From Cupriavidus alkaliphilus (GTDB lineage: Bacteria; Pseudomonadota; Gammaproteobacteria; Burkholderiales; Burkholderiaceae): DNA of 64,000 nt. A program made the position numbers and the translations under genes. Shown piece after piece: positions 34,579 through 44,047 of this stretch; positions within the stretch are counted from its first letter, which is position 1, and every line of letters begins with the position of its first letter. The notes beneath the pieces were generated by a model. It searched no databases, was not told the DNA's origin, and saw only the letters and a program-made list of their open reading frames with translations. The stretch lies in assembly GCF_900094595.1 (NCBI RefSeq), contig NZ_FMAD01000007.1, forward strand, positions 248,001 through 312,000, given 5' to 3'.

Positions 34579-36309
34579 ATGCAACCACGCGCACCGGTCT
34601 TCTTTTCCAGCCTTGCCGCAGCCCTGGCGCTGGCGCTGGCGCTGGCCGCATGTGGCGGCCCTTCGCGGCCGCTGCCGGAGCAGGCCTCCCAGCCGGTGTC
34701 CCCGCCGGCGTCCCCGGCAATGGCCCCGGCTCCGCTCCCGGACCATGCCGCCAGGGCAGCGCAGTCCAAACCCGTCGCGGAAATGCACAGCATCGAACCG
34801 CACGCCACGCTGGCAATGCCGCACCCTTACCCGTTGCCGGCACCCGCGCCCGAGGAGCGCGAGCGCTACGGCGCCATCGACGAGAACGGGGTCCGGCTGG
34901 TGGCACAGGCCCCCGTGTCCACCTTCAGCATCGATGTCGATACCGGCAGCTACAGCAACGTGCGGCGCCTGCTCAATGCCGGCCGCGTGCCGCCGGCCGA
35001 TGCGGTGCGCGTGGAAGAACTGCTGAACTACTTCCCCTACGACTACGCCCAGCCCGCCGACGGCCGCCCGTTCGCCGTGCACACCGCGCTGGCGCCGGCG
35101 CCCTGGCATCCGTCCAACGTGCTGCTGCGCATCGGCATCAAGGGCAAGGACGTGGCCAGCGGCGCGCTGCCCGCCGCCAACCTGGTGTTCCTGGTCGACG
35201 TGTCGGGCTCGATGAACTCGCCGGACAAGCTGCCACTGCTGAAGTCCTCGCTCAAGCTGCTGGTGAACCAGTTGCGCGCGCAGGACCGCATTACGCTGGT
35301 CACCTACGCCGGCAGCACGCGCGTGGCGCTGCCGCCCACGCCGGGCAGCGACAAGGCCGCCATTGGCGCCGCCATCGACCAGCTGGTGGCCGGTGGCAGC
35401 ACGGCCGGCGCCAGCGGCATTGCGCTGGCCTACCAGGCCGCGCAGCAGAGCCATATCGCCGGCGGCATCAACCGCGTGCTGCTGGCCACCGACGGCGACT
35501 TCAATGTGGGCGTGACCGACTTCCGCCAGCTCAAGAGCATGGTCGAGGAAAAGCGCAAGTCGGGGGTGTCGCTGTCGACGCTGGGCTTCGGCACCGGCAA
35601 CTACAACGAGCAGCTGATGGAGCAGCTGGCCGATGCCGGCGACGGCGCGTACTCCTACATCGACAACCTGATGGAGGGCAACAAGGTGCTGGTCAGCGAG
35701 ATCAGCTCGACGCTGGCCACGATTGCGCGCGACGTGAAGATACAGGTCGAGTTCAACCCGGCCACGGTGAGCGAGTACCGGCTGATCGGCTATGAGAACC
35801 GCATGCTGGCGCGCGAGGATTTCAATAACGACAAGGTCGATGCCGGCGATATCGGCGCGGGCCATACCGTGACCGCGCTGTACGAGCTGACGCTGGCCGG
35901 ACAGCCCGGGCTGGTCGACCCGCTGCGCTACCAGCGCACTGCACCGGCGCCGGGGCGCGACGGCGAACTGGCGCATGTGCGGCTGCGCTACAAGCTGCCG
36001 GCGGCCAGCACCAGCCAGTTGCTCGATGTCACCGTGGCGCGGCAGGCGCTGCGCCCGCTGGCACAGGGCGACGACGACTTCCGCTTTGCCGCGGCGGTGG
36101 CAGGCTTCGGCCAGGTGCTGCGCGGCGGCAAGTTCACCGGCGACTGGCGCTACGCCGATGCGCGCGCGCTGGCGCAAGGCGCGCGCGGCGCCGACCGCTT
36201 CGGCTACCGCGGCGAGTTCGTCAAGCTGGTGGACCTGGCGCAGAGCCTGGCCACCGCAACGCCGGCCGCCTCTCATGGCGGCACACCGGCCGGGCATGCG
36301 GCACGCTGA
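34579..36309 (+). CDS. VWA-domain lipoprotein, YfbK family
   Basis: Protein of 576 residues. A signal peptide ends in LAAC; a long proline/alanine linker leads to an N-terminal VWA-associated domain (APVSTFSIDVDTGSYSNVRRLLNAG). A VWA domain follows with an intact MIDAS motif, DVSGSMNS, at residue 207, and then a C-terminal domain typical of YfbK proteins (VDAGDIGAGHTVTALYELTL). It should be a lipid-anchored, metal-dependent ligand-binding protein outside the inner membrane. Ribosome site CAGGAG before the ATG. An ECF sigma gene begins 76 bases later, and this trio probably works as a sensor module. Confidence 0.9.
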   Translation: MQPRAPVFFSSLAAALALALALAACGGPSRPLPEQASQPVSPPASPAMAPAPLPDHAARAAQSKPVAEMHSIEPHATLAMPHPYPLPAPAPEERERYGAIDENGVRLVAQAPVSTFSIDVDTGSYSNVRRLLNAGRVPPADAVRVEELLNYFPYDYAQPADGRPFAVHTALAPAPWHPSNVLLRIGIKGKDVASGALPAANLVFLVDVSGSMNSPDKLPLLKSSLKLLVNQLRAQDRITLVTYAGSTRVALPPTPGSDKAAIGAAIDQLVAGGSTAGASGIALAYQAAQQSHIAGGINRVLLATDGDFNVGVTDFRQLKSMVEEKRKSGVSLSTLGFGTGNYNEQLMEQLADAGDGAYSYIDNLMEGNKVLVSEISSTLATIARDVKIQVEFNPATVSEYRLIGYENRMLAREDFNNDKVDAGDIGAGHTVTALYELTLAGQPGLVDPLRYQRTAPAPGRDGELAHVRLRYKLPAASTSQLLDVTVARQALRPLAQGDDDFRFAAAVAGFGQVLRGGKFTGDWRYADARALAQGARGADRFGYRGEFVKLVDLAQSLATATPAASHGGTPAGHAAR

Positions 36310-36385
36310 GCCGCGCCGCGGCGCGCAGCCGGCGCAGGGTGGCGCGGACTGTCGCGCCGCCCTGCGCTCTCCTATACTCGGGCGC

Positions 36386-37000
36386 ATGCAGGCTGCCGCC
36401 CCCGCCCCATCCGCTGCTCCCGCCGACGCGCTGCGCACGCTGCCGGACCACGACCTGATGCTGCTGGTCGCGGCCGGCATCATCGAGCAGCCGGTCACCG
36501 AGCTGTTCCGCCGGCATAACGCCGGCCTCTACAACTACCTGGCGTGGCTGTGCCAGGGCAATACCGGCGAAGCCGAGGACCTCGCGCAGAAGACCTGGGT
36601 CAAGCTGATGACCCGCTGCGGCGACTACCAGCCGAGCGCGGCGTTCCGCACCTTCCTGTTCCAGATCGCGCGCAATGCCTGGCTCGACCAGGTGCGCAGT
36701 GCCGATGCCCGCCAGCGCGACGCGCTGGACGAACACCTGCCCGAGCTGCCGGCCGACGACCTGTCGCCGGAAGCGGAACTGCAGCTGCGACAGCATGCGC
36801 AGCACGTCCATCGTGCGCTGCTGCAACTGCCGGTCGCGCAGCGTGAAGTGGTGGTGCTGCGCTTCTTCAGCAATATGAGCGTCGAAGAGATTGCGGCGAT
36901 GCTGGGCGAGAAGTTCGAGACCGTGAAGAGCCGGCTGCGCTATGCGTTTGCGCGCCTGCGCGCCGACCTGGCCGGCAGCGTGCCGGAGTCGGGGCCATGA
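36386..37000 (+). CDS. ECF-type RNA polymerase sigma factor
   Basis: Protein of 204 residues with sigma region 2 (VTELFRRHNAGLYNYLAWL, EAEDLAQKTWVKLM, FRTFLFQIARNAWLDQVR) and region 4 (LPVAQREVVVLRFFSNMSVEEIAAML then TVKSRLRYAFARLR). It directs RNA polymerase to a small regulon under extracytoplasmic control. No ribosome site is visible and a TATACT box (36373-36378) ends only seven bases before the ATG, so the message may be leaderless. Its stop overlaps the next gene by four bases, the usual sign of a sigma/anti-sigma pair. Confidence 0.92.
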   Translation: MQAAAPAPSAAPADALRTLPDHDLMLLVAAGIIEQPVTELFRRHNAGLYNYLAWLCQGNTGEAEDLAQKTWVKLMTRCGDYQPSAAFRTFLFQIARNAWLDQVRSADARQRDALDEHLPELPADDLSPEAELQLRQHAQHVHRALLQLPVAQREVVVLRFFSNMSVEEIAAMLGEKFETVKSRLRYAFARLRADLAGSVPESGP

Positions 37001-38145
37001 GCGCCGCTGACCGTTTCATCGCCGGCGAGGACCGGCTCTCGGCGCTACTGAAAGCCCTGCCGGCCTACCCGCCGCCGCCGGCACTGGAAGCCGCCGTGCT
37101 GGCCGCCGCGCGCGCCGCGCAGCAGGACGCCGGGCGCCATCAGGCCGGCGCCCCGGACCTGCCCTTTGCCGCGCCGCCGGCGCTGGCCGCGGCCGTGCTG
37201 GAAGAAGCCGCGCGCCTGCAGGCGGCCCAGTCGGCGCGGCGCGATGCGGTGCTGGCACGGGTCGCCGCCGGCGCCGCCGCGGAGGACGTGCTCGGCGCGC
37301 GGCTCGGTCCGGATGCGGCGGCGTGGCTGCGAGCACAGGCTGCGGATTCAACCCGGAACCCCGCACAGTCATCCGCGACGGCGCGGCTCACGCATGCCGC
37401 GCGCGCGCGCCGGTGGTGGCGGTCGCTCGGGCTGGTCGCCAGCGTCGCGGCGGTGGCCGGACTGACCACCAGCATCGTGCTGCGGCAGATCGACGATGGT
37501 GCGCTGTTGCCGACCGGAACGGCCGAGATGGCGTCGGCCGAGATGGCCGCGCCCGCGCCAGCGCCGGCAGCGTCGACGGCACCATCGCCGCCCTTGCCGG
37601 AAACCGCCGCAGCACCGCCCTCCAAACCCGCAGCGCCAGCCGCCAAGGCCGCTCCGCCCGCGCCCCGCCCCGCACCGCGCGCCGCGCCCGCCACAGAGGC
37701 CACCCGAAGCGTTCCGCGCGAACCCGCGCCGGACCGCGAGGCCCTGGCACAAGCGAGCCCGGCCGCGCCGCAGGCACCCGCTGACGCAGCCATGGCGCAA
37801 GCCGCACCATCAGCGCCAGCGCCTGCCGCGCCGCCCCCCTATGCACTCGAGGCTGCCCCCGCAATGGCTGCGCGTGCACCGGCGGCGGCGTCCGCCCTCA
37901 CCGTCTCGACCCGGGACGATCCCGCGACCATCGCGGCGCGGCTGGGCACGGCAGCGCCGCTCAGGCTGTGGGCAGCCGAGCCCGACCATGTGGAGATCCG
38001 GGAATGGGCGCAACGGCTGTGGCAGGCGATGCCGGCGGGACAGCGCCCGCCCGTGCCGGTTGCGGTGCAGGCCGATCCCACGCTGGCGCCTGGCCAGGTG
38101 CGGATCGAGCTGCGTGGAGAGTTGCCGCCGGGCGCGCCGCAATGA
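36997..38145 (+). CDS. Membrane protein, probable anti-sigma factor
   Basis: Protein of 382 residues with no recognised domain. The first ~135 residues are helical, charged and alanine-rich and would lie in the cytoplasm, where an anti-sigma domain binds its sigma factor. One membrane segment follows (SLGLVASVAAVAGLTTSIVL). Outside it is a ~160-residue low-complexity stretch of A, P, S and K, then a folded end (LRLWAAEPDHVEIREWAQRLWQAM). No ZAS zinc motif (HxxxCxxC) is present. The function is inferred from the ATGA overlap with the sigma gene and from topology. Confidence 0.65.
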   Translation: MSAADRFIAGEDRLSALLKALPAYPPPPALEAAVLAAARAAQQDAGRHQAGAPDLPFAAPPALAAAVLEEAARLQAAQSARRDAVLARVAAGAAAEDVLGARLGPDAAAWLRAQAADSTRNPAQSSATARLTHAARARRWWRSLGLVASVAAVAGLTTSIVLRQIDDGALLPTGTAEMASAEMAAPAPAPAASTAPSPPLPETAAAPPSKPAAPAAKAAPPAPRPAPRAAPATEATRSVPREPAPDREALAQASPAAPQAPADAAMAQAAPSAPAPAAPPPYALEAAPAMAARAPAAASALTVSTRDDPATIAARLGTAAPLRLWAAEPDHVEIREWAQRLWQAMPAGQRPPVPVAVQADPTLAPGQVRIELRGELPPGAPQ

Positions 38146-38178
38146 GCGCGCCGCGGCATGATGGTCAGCGCGTGGTGG

Positions 38179-39357
38179 TCAGCGCGTGGTGAACGACCAG
38201 CTCAGGTCCACCGGCTGCGCGCCGAGCCGGCCCGTGACCCGCACGGTATAGCGCTGCTGGCTCGCCAGCGGCGCCACCGGCGTGCACACCGCCAGGCCGC
38301 GCGCGGCGCTGCTCAGGCCCGAGGAACGGCTGTCGACCTTGATGCAGTCGACGTTGCTGCCTTGCGCATCGGTGATGACGAAGTTGTCGGCATCGAACTG
38401 CAGCGAGGTATTGATCGCCTGCAGCGACACCGGGTAGCCCATGGTGCGGTTTTCATAGCCCGGCGCCGGATTGGGGCTTTCGGTGTTGACCCAGTTGACT
38501 GGCACGTCGTTCTGGCCCTCGAACGGATAGGCCACCATCTGGTTGTCGCTGCCAGCGCGGACGCGGTCGGCGAGGTCGACGGTCTGGTAGTAGCTAGCCG
38601 AGGTGCCGCTGCCGTTGGCGCCCACGCGCTCGGCAAAGCCGCTGCCGGCCGAGCCATAGCTGCCCAGCAGCGCGGCGCGGTGGAACGGCGCGTTGACCAG
38701 GTCCGACACCAGCGCGTCCTTGGGCGACATCGACAGCTGCGCATTGGCCACCGAGGTCCAGCGGTTGGCGCCGGCCACCACTTCGGCGGTGGCGTCGGTC
38801 GGATAGGCGGCCTGGATGCGCTCGTGGGCGGTGGCGCCGGTGTAACCCGGATTGCCGCTGCTTTCGTCGTGCGTCAGCGTGGCATTGGCCAGCATGTACT
38901 CGGTATGCGCCTGCGCGGCGGCATTGAGCGGGTCGCGCGCCGCCAGCGGCGGCAGGCCCACCTGCTCGCGGCGATAGTTGGCGTAGCACAGGCCGGCGGT
39001 GCGCGGCTCCTCCAGCACGCGGTAGTTGCTGACCGCGCTGCCGCGCGCCGGCAGCAGCGAGATGCCGCTGCCCGGCGCGGCGGCGGGCGCGGGACCGCTG
39101 ACGGTGTAGCAGGCACCAGCCGTGGTAGTGGTGGTGGAGCCGGTCGGGGAGGTCGGGGACGGGGACGTGGCTGCGCTCTGGCTACCAGCGGGCGCACTGG
39201 CCTGCGCACCGGCCGGGGCCGACCCGCCAGGGGCGGCACTGGTCGTCGTGCCACCGTCGCCACCATCGCCGCCGCCGCAGGCGGCCAGCGCCAGCGCCGC
39301 CGCGGTACAGAGCGTGGTCAGGGCCAGCGTGGTGTGCCGCGCGCGGCGCGGCGGCAT
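38179..39357 (-). CDS. CAP-superfamily (SCP/PR1) lipoprotein
   Basis: Protein of 392 residues. The signal peptide ends in LAAC, followed by a glycine/aspartate run and a ~70-residue serine/threonine/proline linker. A CAP domain follows: LCYANYRREQVGLPPLAARDPLNAAAQAHTEYM, LTHDESSGNPGYTG, and a TSVANAQLSM-DALVSDLVNAPFHRAALL core that resembles YkwD-type proteins. The end is an Ig-like strand set (RYTVRVTGRL...DLSWSFTTR). It should sit on the cell surface or in the periplasm. An upstream ATG at 39393 is possible, but neither has a clear ribosome site. Confidence 0.85.
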   Translation of the reverse strand: MPPRRARHTTLALTTLCTAAALALAACGGGDGGDGGTTTSAAPGGSAPAGAQASAPAGSQSAATSPSPTSPTGSTTTTTAGACYTVSGPAPAAAPGSGISLLPARGSAVSNYRVLEEPRTAGLCYANYRREQVGLPPLAARDPLNAAAQAHTEYMLANATLTHDESSGNPGYTGATAHERIQAAYPTDATAEVVAGANRWTSVANAQLSMSPKDALVSDLVNAPFHRAALLGSYGSAGSGFAERVGANGSGTSASYYQTVDLADRVRAGSDNQMVAYPFEGQNDVPVNWVNTESPNPAPGYENRTMGYPVSLQAINTSLQFDADNFVITDAQGSNVDCIKVDSRSSGLSSAARGLAVCTPVAPLASQQRYTVRVTGRLGAQPVDLSWSFTTR

Positions 39358-39646
39358 GGAAGGGCAATCGGCAGGCAAGCGTTTCCCAATCATCGGTCTG
39401 AGTCGTCGTGGTGGAGTTCGGCGAATTGGTCTGCCCGGGGGATCCGCGAGTGCGGACAGCCGGCGCGACAACCGTTGCGGGCACCGTGCAGGACGGGCTC
39501 GCTCTGGCTCTGCCGGGAGCAGAAAGACCGGACGATGGTATGGGCCGTGACCGCGAGGGTCTAGCCCGCGAACAATTGCTTACGTGTGACCCGCGCGCGC
39601 CGCACCTGAACGGAATCCAGGCAGCGGCGGCCTGCGTTGAGCGCCG

Positions 39647-40585
39647 TCAGCCTGCCGCCGCCACGTCGGCCATGCCGCTGCCGAGCGAGGCCATCACCGC
39701 CATCAGCTGCTCGCGCAGCCAGCGGTTGGCGCCGTCGTTCTCGCCGCCCGCGTGCCAGTACAGATGCAGCTCCAGCGACGGCACCTTGAACGGCAGCGAC
39801 AGCAGCCGGTTGGCATAGGGCTCGTTGGCGATGCGCGCATAGCGCAACGGCAGCGTCGCGAGCAGGTCGGTGCAGCTGACCACGCGGCACGCCGCGGCGT
39901 AGTGCTGGCAGCGCAGCCGCACGCGCCGCGTCAGGCCCATGCGATGCAGGGCCTGGTCCTCCAGACCGGCGCCGCGGCGGCGCGACGACACATGGACGTG
40001 CTCGGCCGCGAGGTAGCGCTCCAGCGTCAGTTCCTTCTTCACCAGCGGATGGTCGCGCCGTGCCAGCACCACCATCGGGTCGGCCATGAACGGCGCATGG
40101 TGGATCGCCGGCGACACCGGCAGCAGGATGTCGAGCGCGGCGTCGAGCGTGCCGGCCAGCAACTCCGATTCCATCTCGCGCCGGTCGAAGCGAATCGCGG
40201 CAATCTCCACCTGCGGCGCCATCGCCGTGACGCGGCTCATCAGCGGCGGCAGCAGCGTCGACTCGAGCGCATCGCGCATGCCGATGGTGAAGCGGCGCAC
40301 GGTGTTGGTGGGATCGAAGTGCGGCGTGTCCTGCAGCGTGCGCGCGAACGATTGCAGCGCGCTGCGTACCTCGGCCGCCAGCGAACGGGCCAGCGGCGTG
40401 GGCGCCATGCCCTGCCCGCGCCGCTCGAACAGCGGATCGTCGAACAGCGTGCGCAGCCGCCCCAGCGCGTGGCTGACCGCCGGCTGCGTCAGGTTGAGCT
40501 GGCGCGCGGCCGCGGTGATGCTGCCTTCGCTGTAGATGGCGTCGAACACGACGAAGAGGTTGAGGTCGATGCGGGAGAGCTGCAT
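39647..40585 (-). CDS. LysR-family transcriptional regulator
   Basis: Protein of 312 residues. It begins with a NodD/LeuO-like HTH: MQLSRIDLNLFVVFDAIYSE, then AARQLNLTQPAVSHALGRLR and the effector domain with RRFTIGMRDALESTLLPPL. It is divergent from the acyl-CoA dehydrogenase at 40762 (176 bases apart), which it probably regulates. Confidence 0.93.
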   Translation of the reverse strand: MQLSRIDLNLFVVFDAIYSEGSITAAARQLNLTQPAVSHALGRLRTLFDDPLFERRGQGMAPTPLARSLAAEVRSALQSFARTLQDTPHFDPTNTVRRFTIGMRDALESTLLPPLMSRVTAMAPQVEIAAIRFDRREMESELLAGTLDAALDILLPVSPAIHHAPFMADPMVVLARRDHPLVKKELTLERYLAAEHVHVSSRRRGAGLEDQALHRMGLTRRVRLRCQHYAAACRVVSCTDLLATLPLRYARIANEPYANRLLSLPFKVPSLELHLYWHAGGENDGANRWLREQLMAVMASLGSGMADVAAAG

Positions 40586-40621
40586 GCTGGTGATTCTGGC
40601 ACGGAATGCAGGGAATTGATA

Positions 40622-40634
40622 CTGGCAAATCCAG
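40622..40634. promoter_or_regulatory. Inverted repeat, candidate LysR operator
   Basis: CTGGCAAATCCAG is a small dyad in an unusually AT-rich part of the divergent promoter region between the LysR gene and the acyl-CoA dehydrogenase gene. Size and position fit a LysR binding site, but the pattern is not exclusive. Confidence 0.35.
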
Positions 40635-40761
40635 AAAATTCATTTTTCTAATTACCCACTTTCGGATAGAGTGCATTGCATCGGCAAGGTATTGCCCGAA
40701 GACCCAGCCAACCGGCGCCGGCGGCAGCCCGTGCCCACCGCTTCCGTAGCGAGGAGACCAC

Positions 40762-42024
40762 ATGGATTTCGAGTACAGCCCGAAGGTCAAGGAAATGCAG
40801 GCCAAGCTGCTGGCCTTCTTCGACCAGCACATCTATCCGAACGAAAAGCGCTTCGCCGAGGAGATCGACGCCAACCGCCGCGCCGGCAATGCCTGGATCC
40901 CGACCAAGGTGATCGAGGAGCTGAAGCCGCTGGCGCGCGAAGCCGGCCTGTGGAACCTGTTCCTGCCGCGTTCGCCGCGCGCCCCGCAAGGCCTGTCGAA
41001 TCTGGAATACGCCACGCTGTGCGAGATCATGGGCCGGGTGCCCTGGTCGGCCGAGGTGTTCAACTGCGCGGCCCCGGACACCGGCAACATGGAAACGCTG
41101 GAGCGCTACGCGTCGGAAGAACTGAAGGACCAGTGGCTGGAGCCGCTGCTCGCCGGCGAGATCCGCTCGGCCTTCCTGATGACCGAACCCGCGGTGGCCT
41201 CGTCGGACGCGACCAATATCGAATGCCGCATCGAGCGCGATGGCGACCACTATGTCATCAACGGCACCAAGTGGTGGTCGTCGGGCGCCGGCGACCCGCG
41301 CTGCAAGGTCTACATCGTGATGGGCAAGACCGATCCCGACGCCGGCCGCCATGAGCAGCAGTCGATGGTCGTGGTGCCGGCCGATACCCCGGGCATCACC
41401 ATCAAGCGCTTCCTGCCGGTGTTCGGCTACGACGACGCGCCGCACGGCCATATGGAGATCGAGCTGAAGAACGTGCGCGTGCCGGTCTCGAACATCCTGC
41501 TGGGCGAAGGCCGCGGCTTCGAGATCGCGCAGGGCCGCCTCGGCCCGGGCCGTATCCACCACTGCATGCGCAGCATCGGCGTGGCCGAGCGCGCGCTGGA
41601 ACTGCTGTGCAAGCGCGCGCTGTCGCGGGTGGCCTTCGGCAAGCCGGTGTCGGCCCAGGGTGTGACGCAGGAGCGTATCGCCGAAGCCCGCTGCGAGATC
41701 GAGATGGCGCGCCTGCTGACGCTCAAGGCCGCGTACATGATGGACACGGTCGGCAACAAGGTGGCCAAGGCCGAGATCGCCATGATCAAGGTGGTGGCCC
41801 CCAACGTGGCGCTGAAGGTGATCGACTGGGCCATCCAGGTCCACGGCGCCGCCGGCGTTTCCAGCGACTTCCCGCTGGCCAACTGGTGGGCGCACCAGCG
41901 CACGCTGCGCCTGGCCGACGGTCCCGACGAGGTGCACCGCAACGCCATCGCCAAGCTGGAATTGGCCAAGCACATGAACGTCAACCCGGACACCATCAAG
42001 ATGCCGGTGGCGCGCGGTTTCTGA
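40762..42024 (+). CDS. Acyl-CoA dehydrogenase, ACAD10/11- and LvaC-like
   Basis: Protein of 420 residues. It begins [20 protein letters not shown] and carries the FAD-binding blocks [18 protein letters not shown] and IEVKN-like strand [23 protein letters not shown], with the C-terminal helix [20 protein letters not shown]. The N-terminus and length fit the group that pairs with APH-type kinases (animal ACAD10/11, LvaC). Such enzymes can act on 4-phosphoacyl-CoA intermediates. It is divergent from a LysR gene and followed by a terminator at 42069. Confidence 0.9.
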   Translation: MDFEYSPKVKEMQAKLLAFFDQHIYPNEKRFAEEIDANRRAGNAWIPTKVIEELKPLAREAGLWNLFLPRSPRAPQGLSNLEYATLCEIMGRVPWSAEVFNCAAPDTGNMETLERYASEELKDQWLEPLLAGEIRSAFLMTEPAVASSDATNIECRIERDGDHYVINGTKWWSSGAGDPRCKVYIVMGKTDPDAGRHEQQSMVVVPADTPGITIKRFLPVFGYDDAPHGHMEIELKNVRVPVSNILLGEGRGFEIAQGRLGPGRIHHCMRSIGVAERALELLCKRALSRVAFGKPVSAQGVTQERIAEARCEIEMARLLTLKAAYMMDTVGNKVAKAEIAMIKVVAPNVALKVIDWAIQVHGAAGVSSDFPLANWWAHQRTLRLADGPDEVHRNAIAKLELAKHMNVNPDTIKMPVARGF

Positions 42025-42068
42025 GCGCCCGGGAGCGCCGGCCGGGCCCGCCCCTGCCGGCATTGTGG

Positions 42069-42098
42069 AAAACGCGCAGCCGGCCTGCGCGTTTTTTT
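42069..42098 (+). terminator. Intrinsic terminator after the acyl-CoA dehydrogenase
   Basis: AAAACGCGCAG (42069-42079), loop CCGGC, CTGCGCGTTTT (42085-42095) and three more T. A perfect 11-base-pair stem with a T7 tract. Confidence 0.9.
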
Positions 42099-42179
42099 CT
42101 TCTGTGCTTAAATCGCGCGGTTCGCCACGTCGGTGATCGATGTGGCCGTTCCCATGAATGCAGCCAGGAGATCCCTGCA

Positions 42180-42872
42180 ATGATCGACGTCTACACTTGG
42201 GCCACGCCCAATGGCCACAAGGTCCACATCATGCTGGAAGAGTGCGGACTGGAGTACCAGGTCCACCCGATCAACATCGGCGCCGGCGACCAGTTCGGCG
42301 ACGACTTCCTGAAGATCAGCCCCAACAACAAGATTCCCGCCATCGTCGACCCGGACGGGCCCGACGGCAAGCCGATCTCGCTGTTCGAATCGGGCGCGAT
42401 CCTGCTTTACCTGGCGGGCAAGACCGGCAAGTTCCTGCCCGAGGACGTGCGCGGCAAGTACGAGACGCTGCAGTGGCTGATGTTCCAGATGGGCGGCGTG
42501 GGTCCGATGCTCGGCCAGGCCCACCACTTCCGCATCTATGCGCCCGAGCAGATCGAGTACGCGGTCAACCGCTACACCAATGAAGCCAAGCGCCTGTACG
42601 GCGTGATCGACACGCAGCTGTCGAAGCACGAATGGCTGGCCGGCGACCAGTACACCATCGCCGACATCGCCACCTTCCCGTGGCTGCGCAGCTGGCAGAA
42701 CCAGGGCGTGGAGCTGGACGACTACCCGCACCTGAAGCGCTGGTTCAACCAGATCGCCGAGCGTCCCGCGGTGAAGCGCGGCGTGGAGGTGCTGGCCAGC
42801 GCGCGCAAGGCGCTGCAGGACGACAAGGCGCGCGAAGTGCTGTTCGGCGCCACGCAGTACAAGCGCCACTGA
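42180..42872 (+). CDS. Glutathione S-transferase, nu-class-like (YfcG/YghU type)
   Basis: Protein of 230 residues. The thioredoxin domain begins MIDVYTWATPNGHKVHIMLEE, with NNKIPAIVDPDG and SLFESGAILLYLAGKTG for glutathione binding. The helical domain contains the class feature MFQMGGVGPMLGQAHHF. Members of this class reduce disulfides and bind glutathione disulfide rather than conjugating. It stands alone after a terminator. Confidence 0.92.
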   Translation: MIDVYTWATPNGHKVHIMLEECGLEYQVHPINIGAGDQFGDDFLKISPNNKIPAIVDPDGPDGKPISLFESGAILLYLAGKTGKFLPEDVRGKYETLQWLMFQMGGVGPMLGQAHHFRIYAPEQIEYAVNRYTNEAKRLYGVIDTQLSKHEWLAGDQYTIADIATFPWLRSWQNQGVELDDYPHLKRWFNQIAERPAVKRGVEVLASARKALQDDKAREVLFGATQYKRH

Positions 42873-42935
42873 AAGCCGCGCGGCGGCCGGCGGCTGCGGC
42901 TTGCGCATGGCGCCGGTCGGCGGCCACGCCGGCCC

Positions 42936-43781
42936 TCAGGCCAGCGCCAGCGCAGCGCGCGCCACGGCGTGGCCATCCGCGCGCCGGCCGCCACGGGCGG
43001 ACTCACCATCATGCGGGGCATCGCCCGCGCCGAAGCAGCACAGCAGGCCGGTGCCCGGCGCCAGCACATCGAGCCGGCATGACTCGTGCGCGTCGGGCGC
43101 GTAGAGCGCGCCGGGCTGCAGGAAGGCCATGTCACCGCCGCTGCGCACCAGCGCGCCATGCCAGTGCAGGGCCAGCGCGCCCCGGTAACACAGCGCCCAG
43201 CGCAGCCCGCGCGCCTGCAGGTGCCGGCCCCAGTCATCCACGGAGCCATCCAGCTGGACAAACTCCGGGCGCATGCCCTGCCGCGCCTGCCAGACATCCG
43301 CTTCCCACACGTCCGCCAGCGCATGCGGCGCGGCCACGCCATCGGCATCGGCCGCGGCACCGACCGGGGCAATGGCGCCCAGCGCGCACTGCCACGCGCC
43401 CGCGGGCATGGCCACGGGACCCGAGGCCTCGGCCGGGCCTTGCGGCACCGCGCGCACCAGGATGGTGTCGGCCACCGCCTGCACCTGCATCGGCACGCCG
43501 GGCGCGGGCGCGAACAGTTCGCCGCCGCCCACCAGCAAGCTGCCGCGGCCGGGCGAAGACAGCCGCAGGCCACCGCGCAGGCAACCCCACCATTCATGGC
43601 AATCCGCTGAAAATTCGGGCTGGCGCTCGCCGGCGCAGAGGAAGATGTAGTCGCAGGTGCAGCCGAGCCCGGCAGCGGCGGCAAGCAGGCGTGGCTGGAA
43701 TCCGGGAAGGAAATCCGACGGCGCGTGGCGGTCGGCATCGATGGCGCGCATGCGCGCCTCGAACAGCGTGAAGATCTGCAT
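42936..43781 (-). CDS. Unrecognised protein with two cupin-like halves
   Basis: Protein of 281 residues that I cannot name. A strong AGGGGGA ribosome site fixes the start at MQIFTLFEARMRAIDADRH. The sequence alternates short hydrophobic strands and glycine turns, and the two halves look alike in layout (GRGSLLVGGGELFAPAPGVPMQVQAVADT in the first; ALHWHGALVRSGGDMAFLQPGALYAPDAHE in the second), as in bicupins or AraC-type sensory domains lacking a DNA-binding part. The first half has several cysteines (GLGCTCDY, CAGER, CHEWWGCLRG). It is divergent from the XRE regulator at 44048, which may control it. Confidence 0.6.
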   Translation of the reverse strand: MQIFTLFEARMRAIDADRHAPSDFLPGFQPRLLAAAAGLGCTCDYIFLCAGERQPEFSADCHEWWGCLRGGLRLSSPGRGSLLVGGGELFAPAPGVPMQVQAVADTILVRAVPQGPAEASGPVAMPAGAWQCALGAIAPVGAAADADGVAAPHALADVWEADVWQARQGMRPEFVQLDGSVDDWGRHLQARGLRWALCYRGALALHWHGALVRSGGDMAFLQPGALYAPDAHESCRLDVLAPGTGLLCCFGAGDAPHDGESARGGRRADGHAVARAALALA

Positions 43782-44047
43782 GGCAATCCCCCTGCAGGGC
43801 GACAGGCGCGCGGCGCCTGTCCGCGCAGCCGGCGCACGCGTGGCGGCGTGACGCGCGGTCTTGCGCAATAACCCGTCTGGCGCGGCGCCGCGGTGCAGGC
43901 CGCCCGGTTGATGCCATCGTGCCGCGCCAATGCCTGGCGCGCCCCTCAATTTGCGGATCGGACACCGATAGTGAGGATGAGGATAAGTTGTCGTGGCCTC
44001 AAGGTCAAACCCTTAGCCTCAGACCACTCCGAACTTTTGTTGATCCC

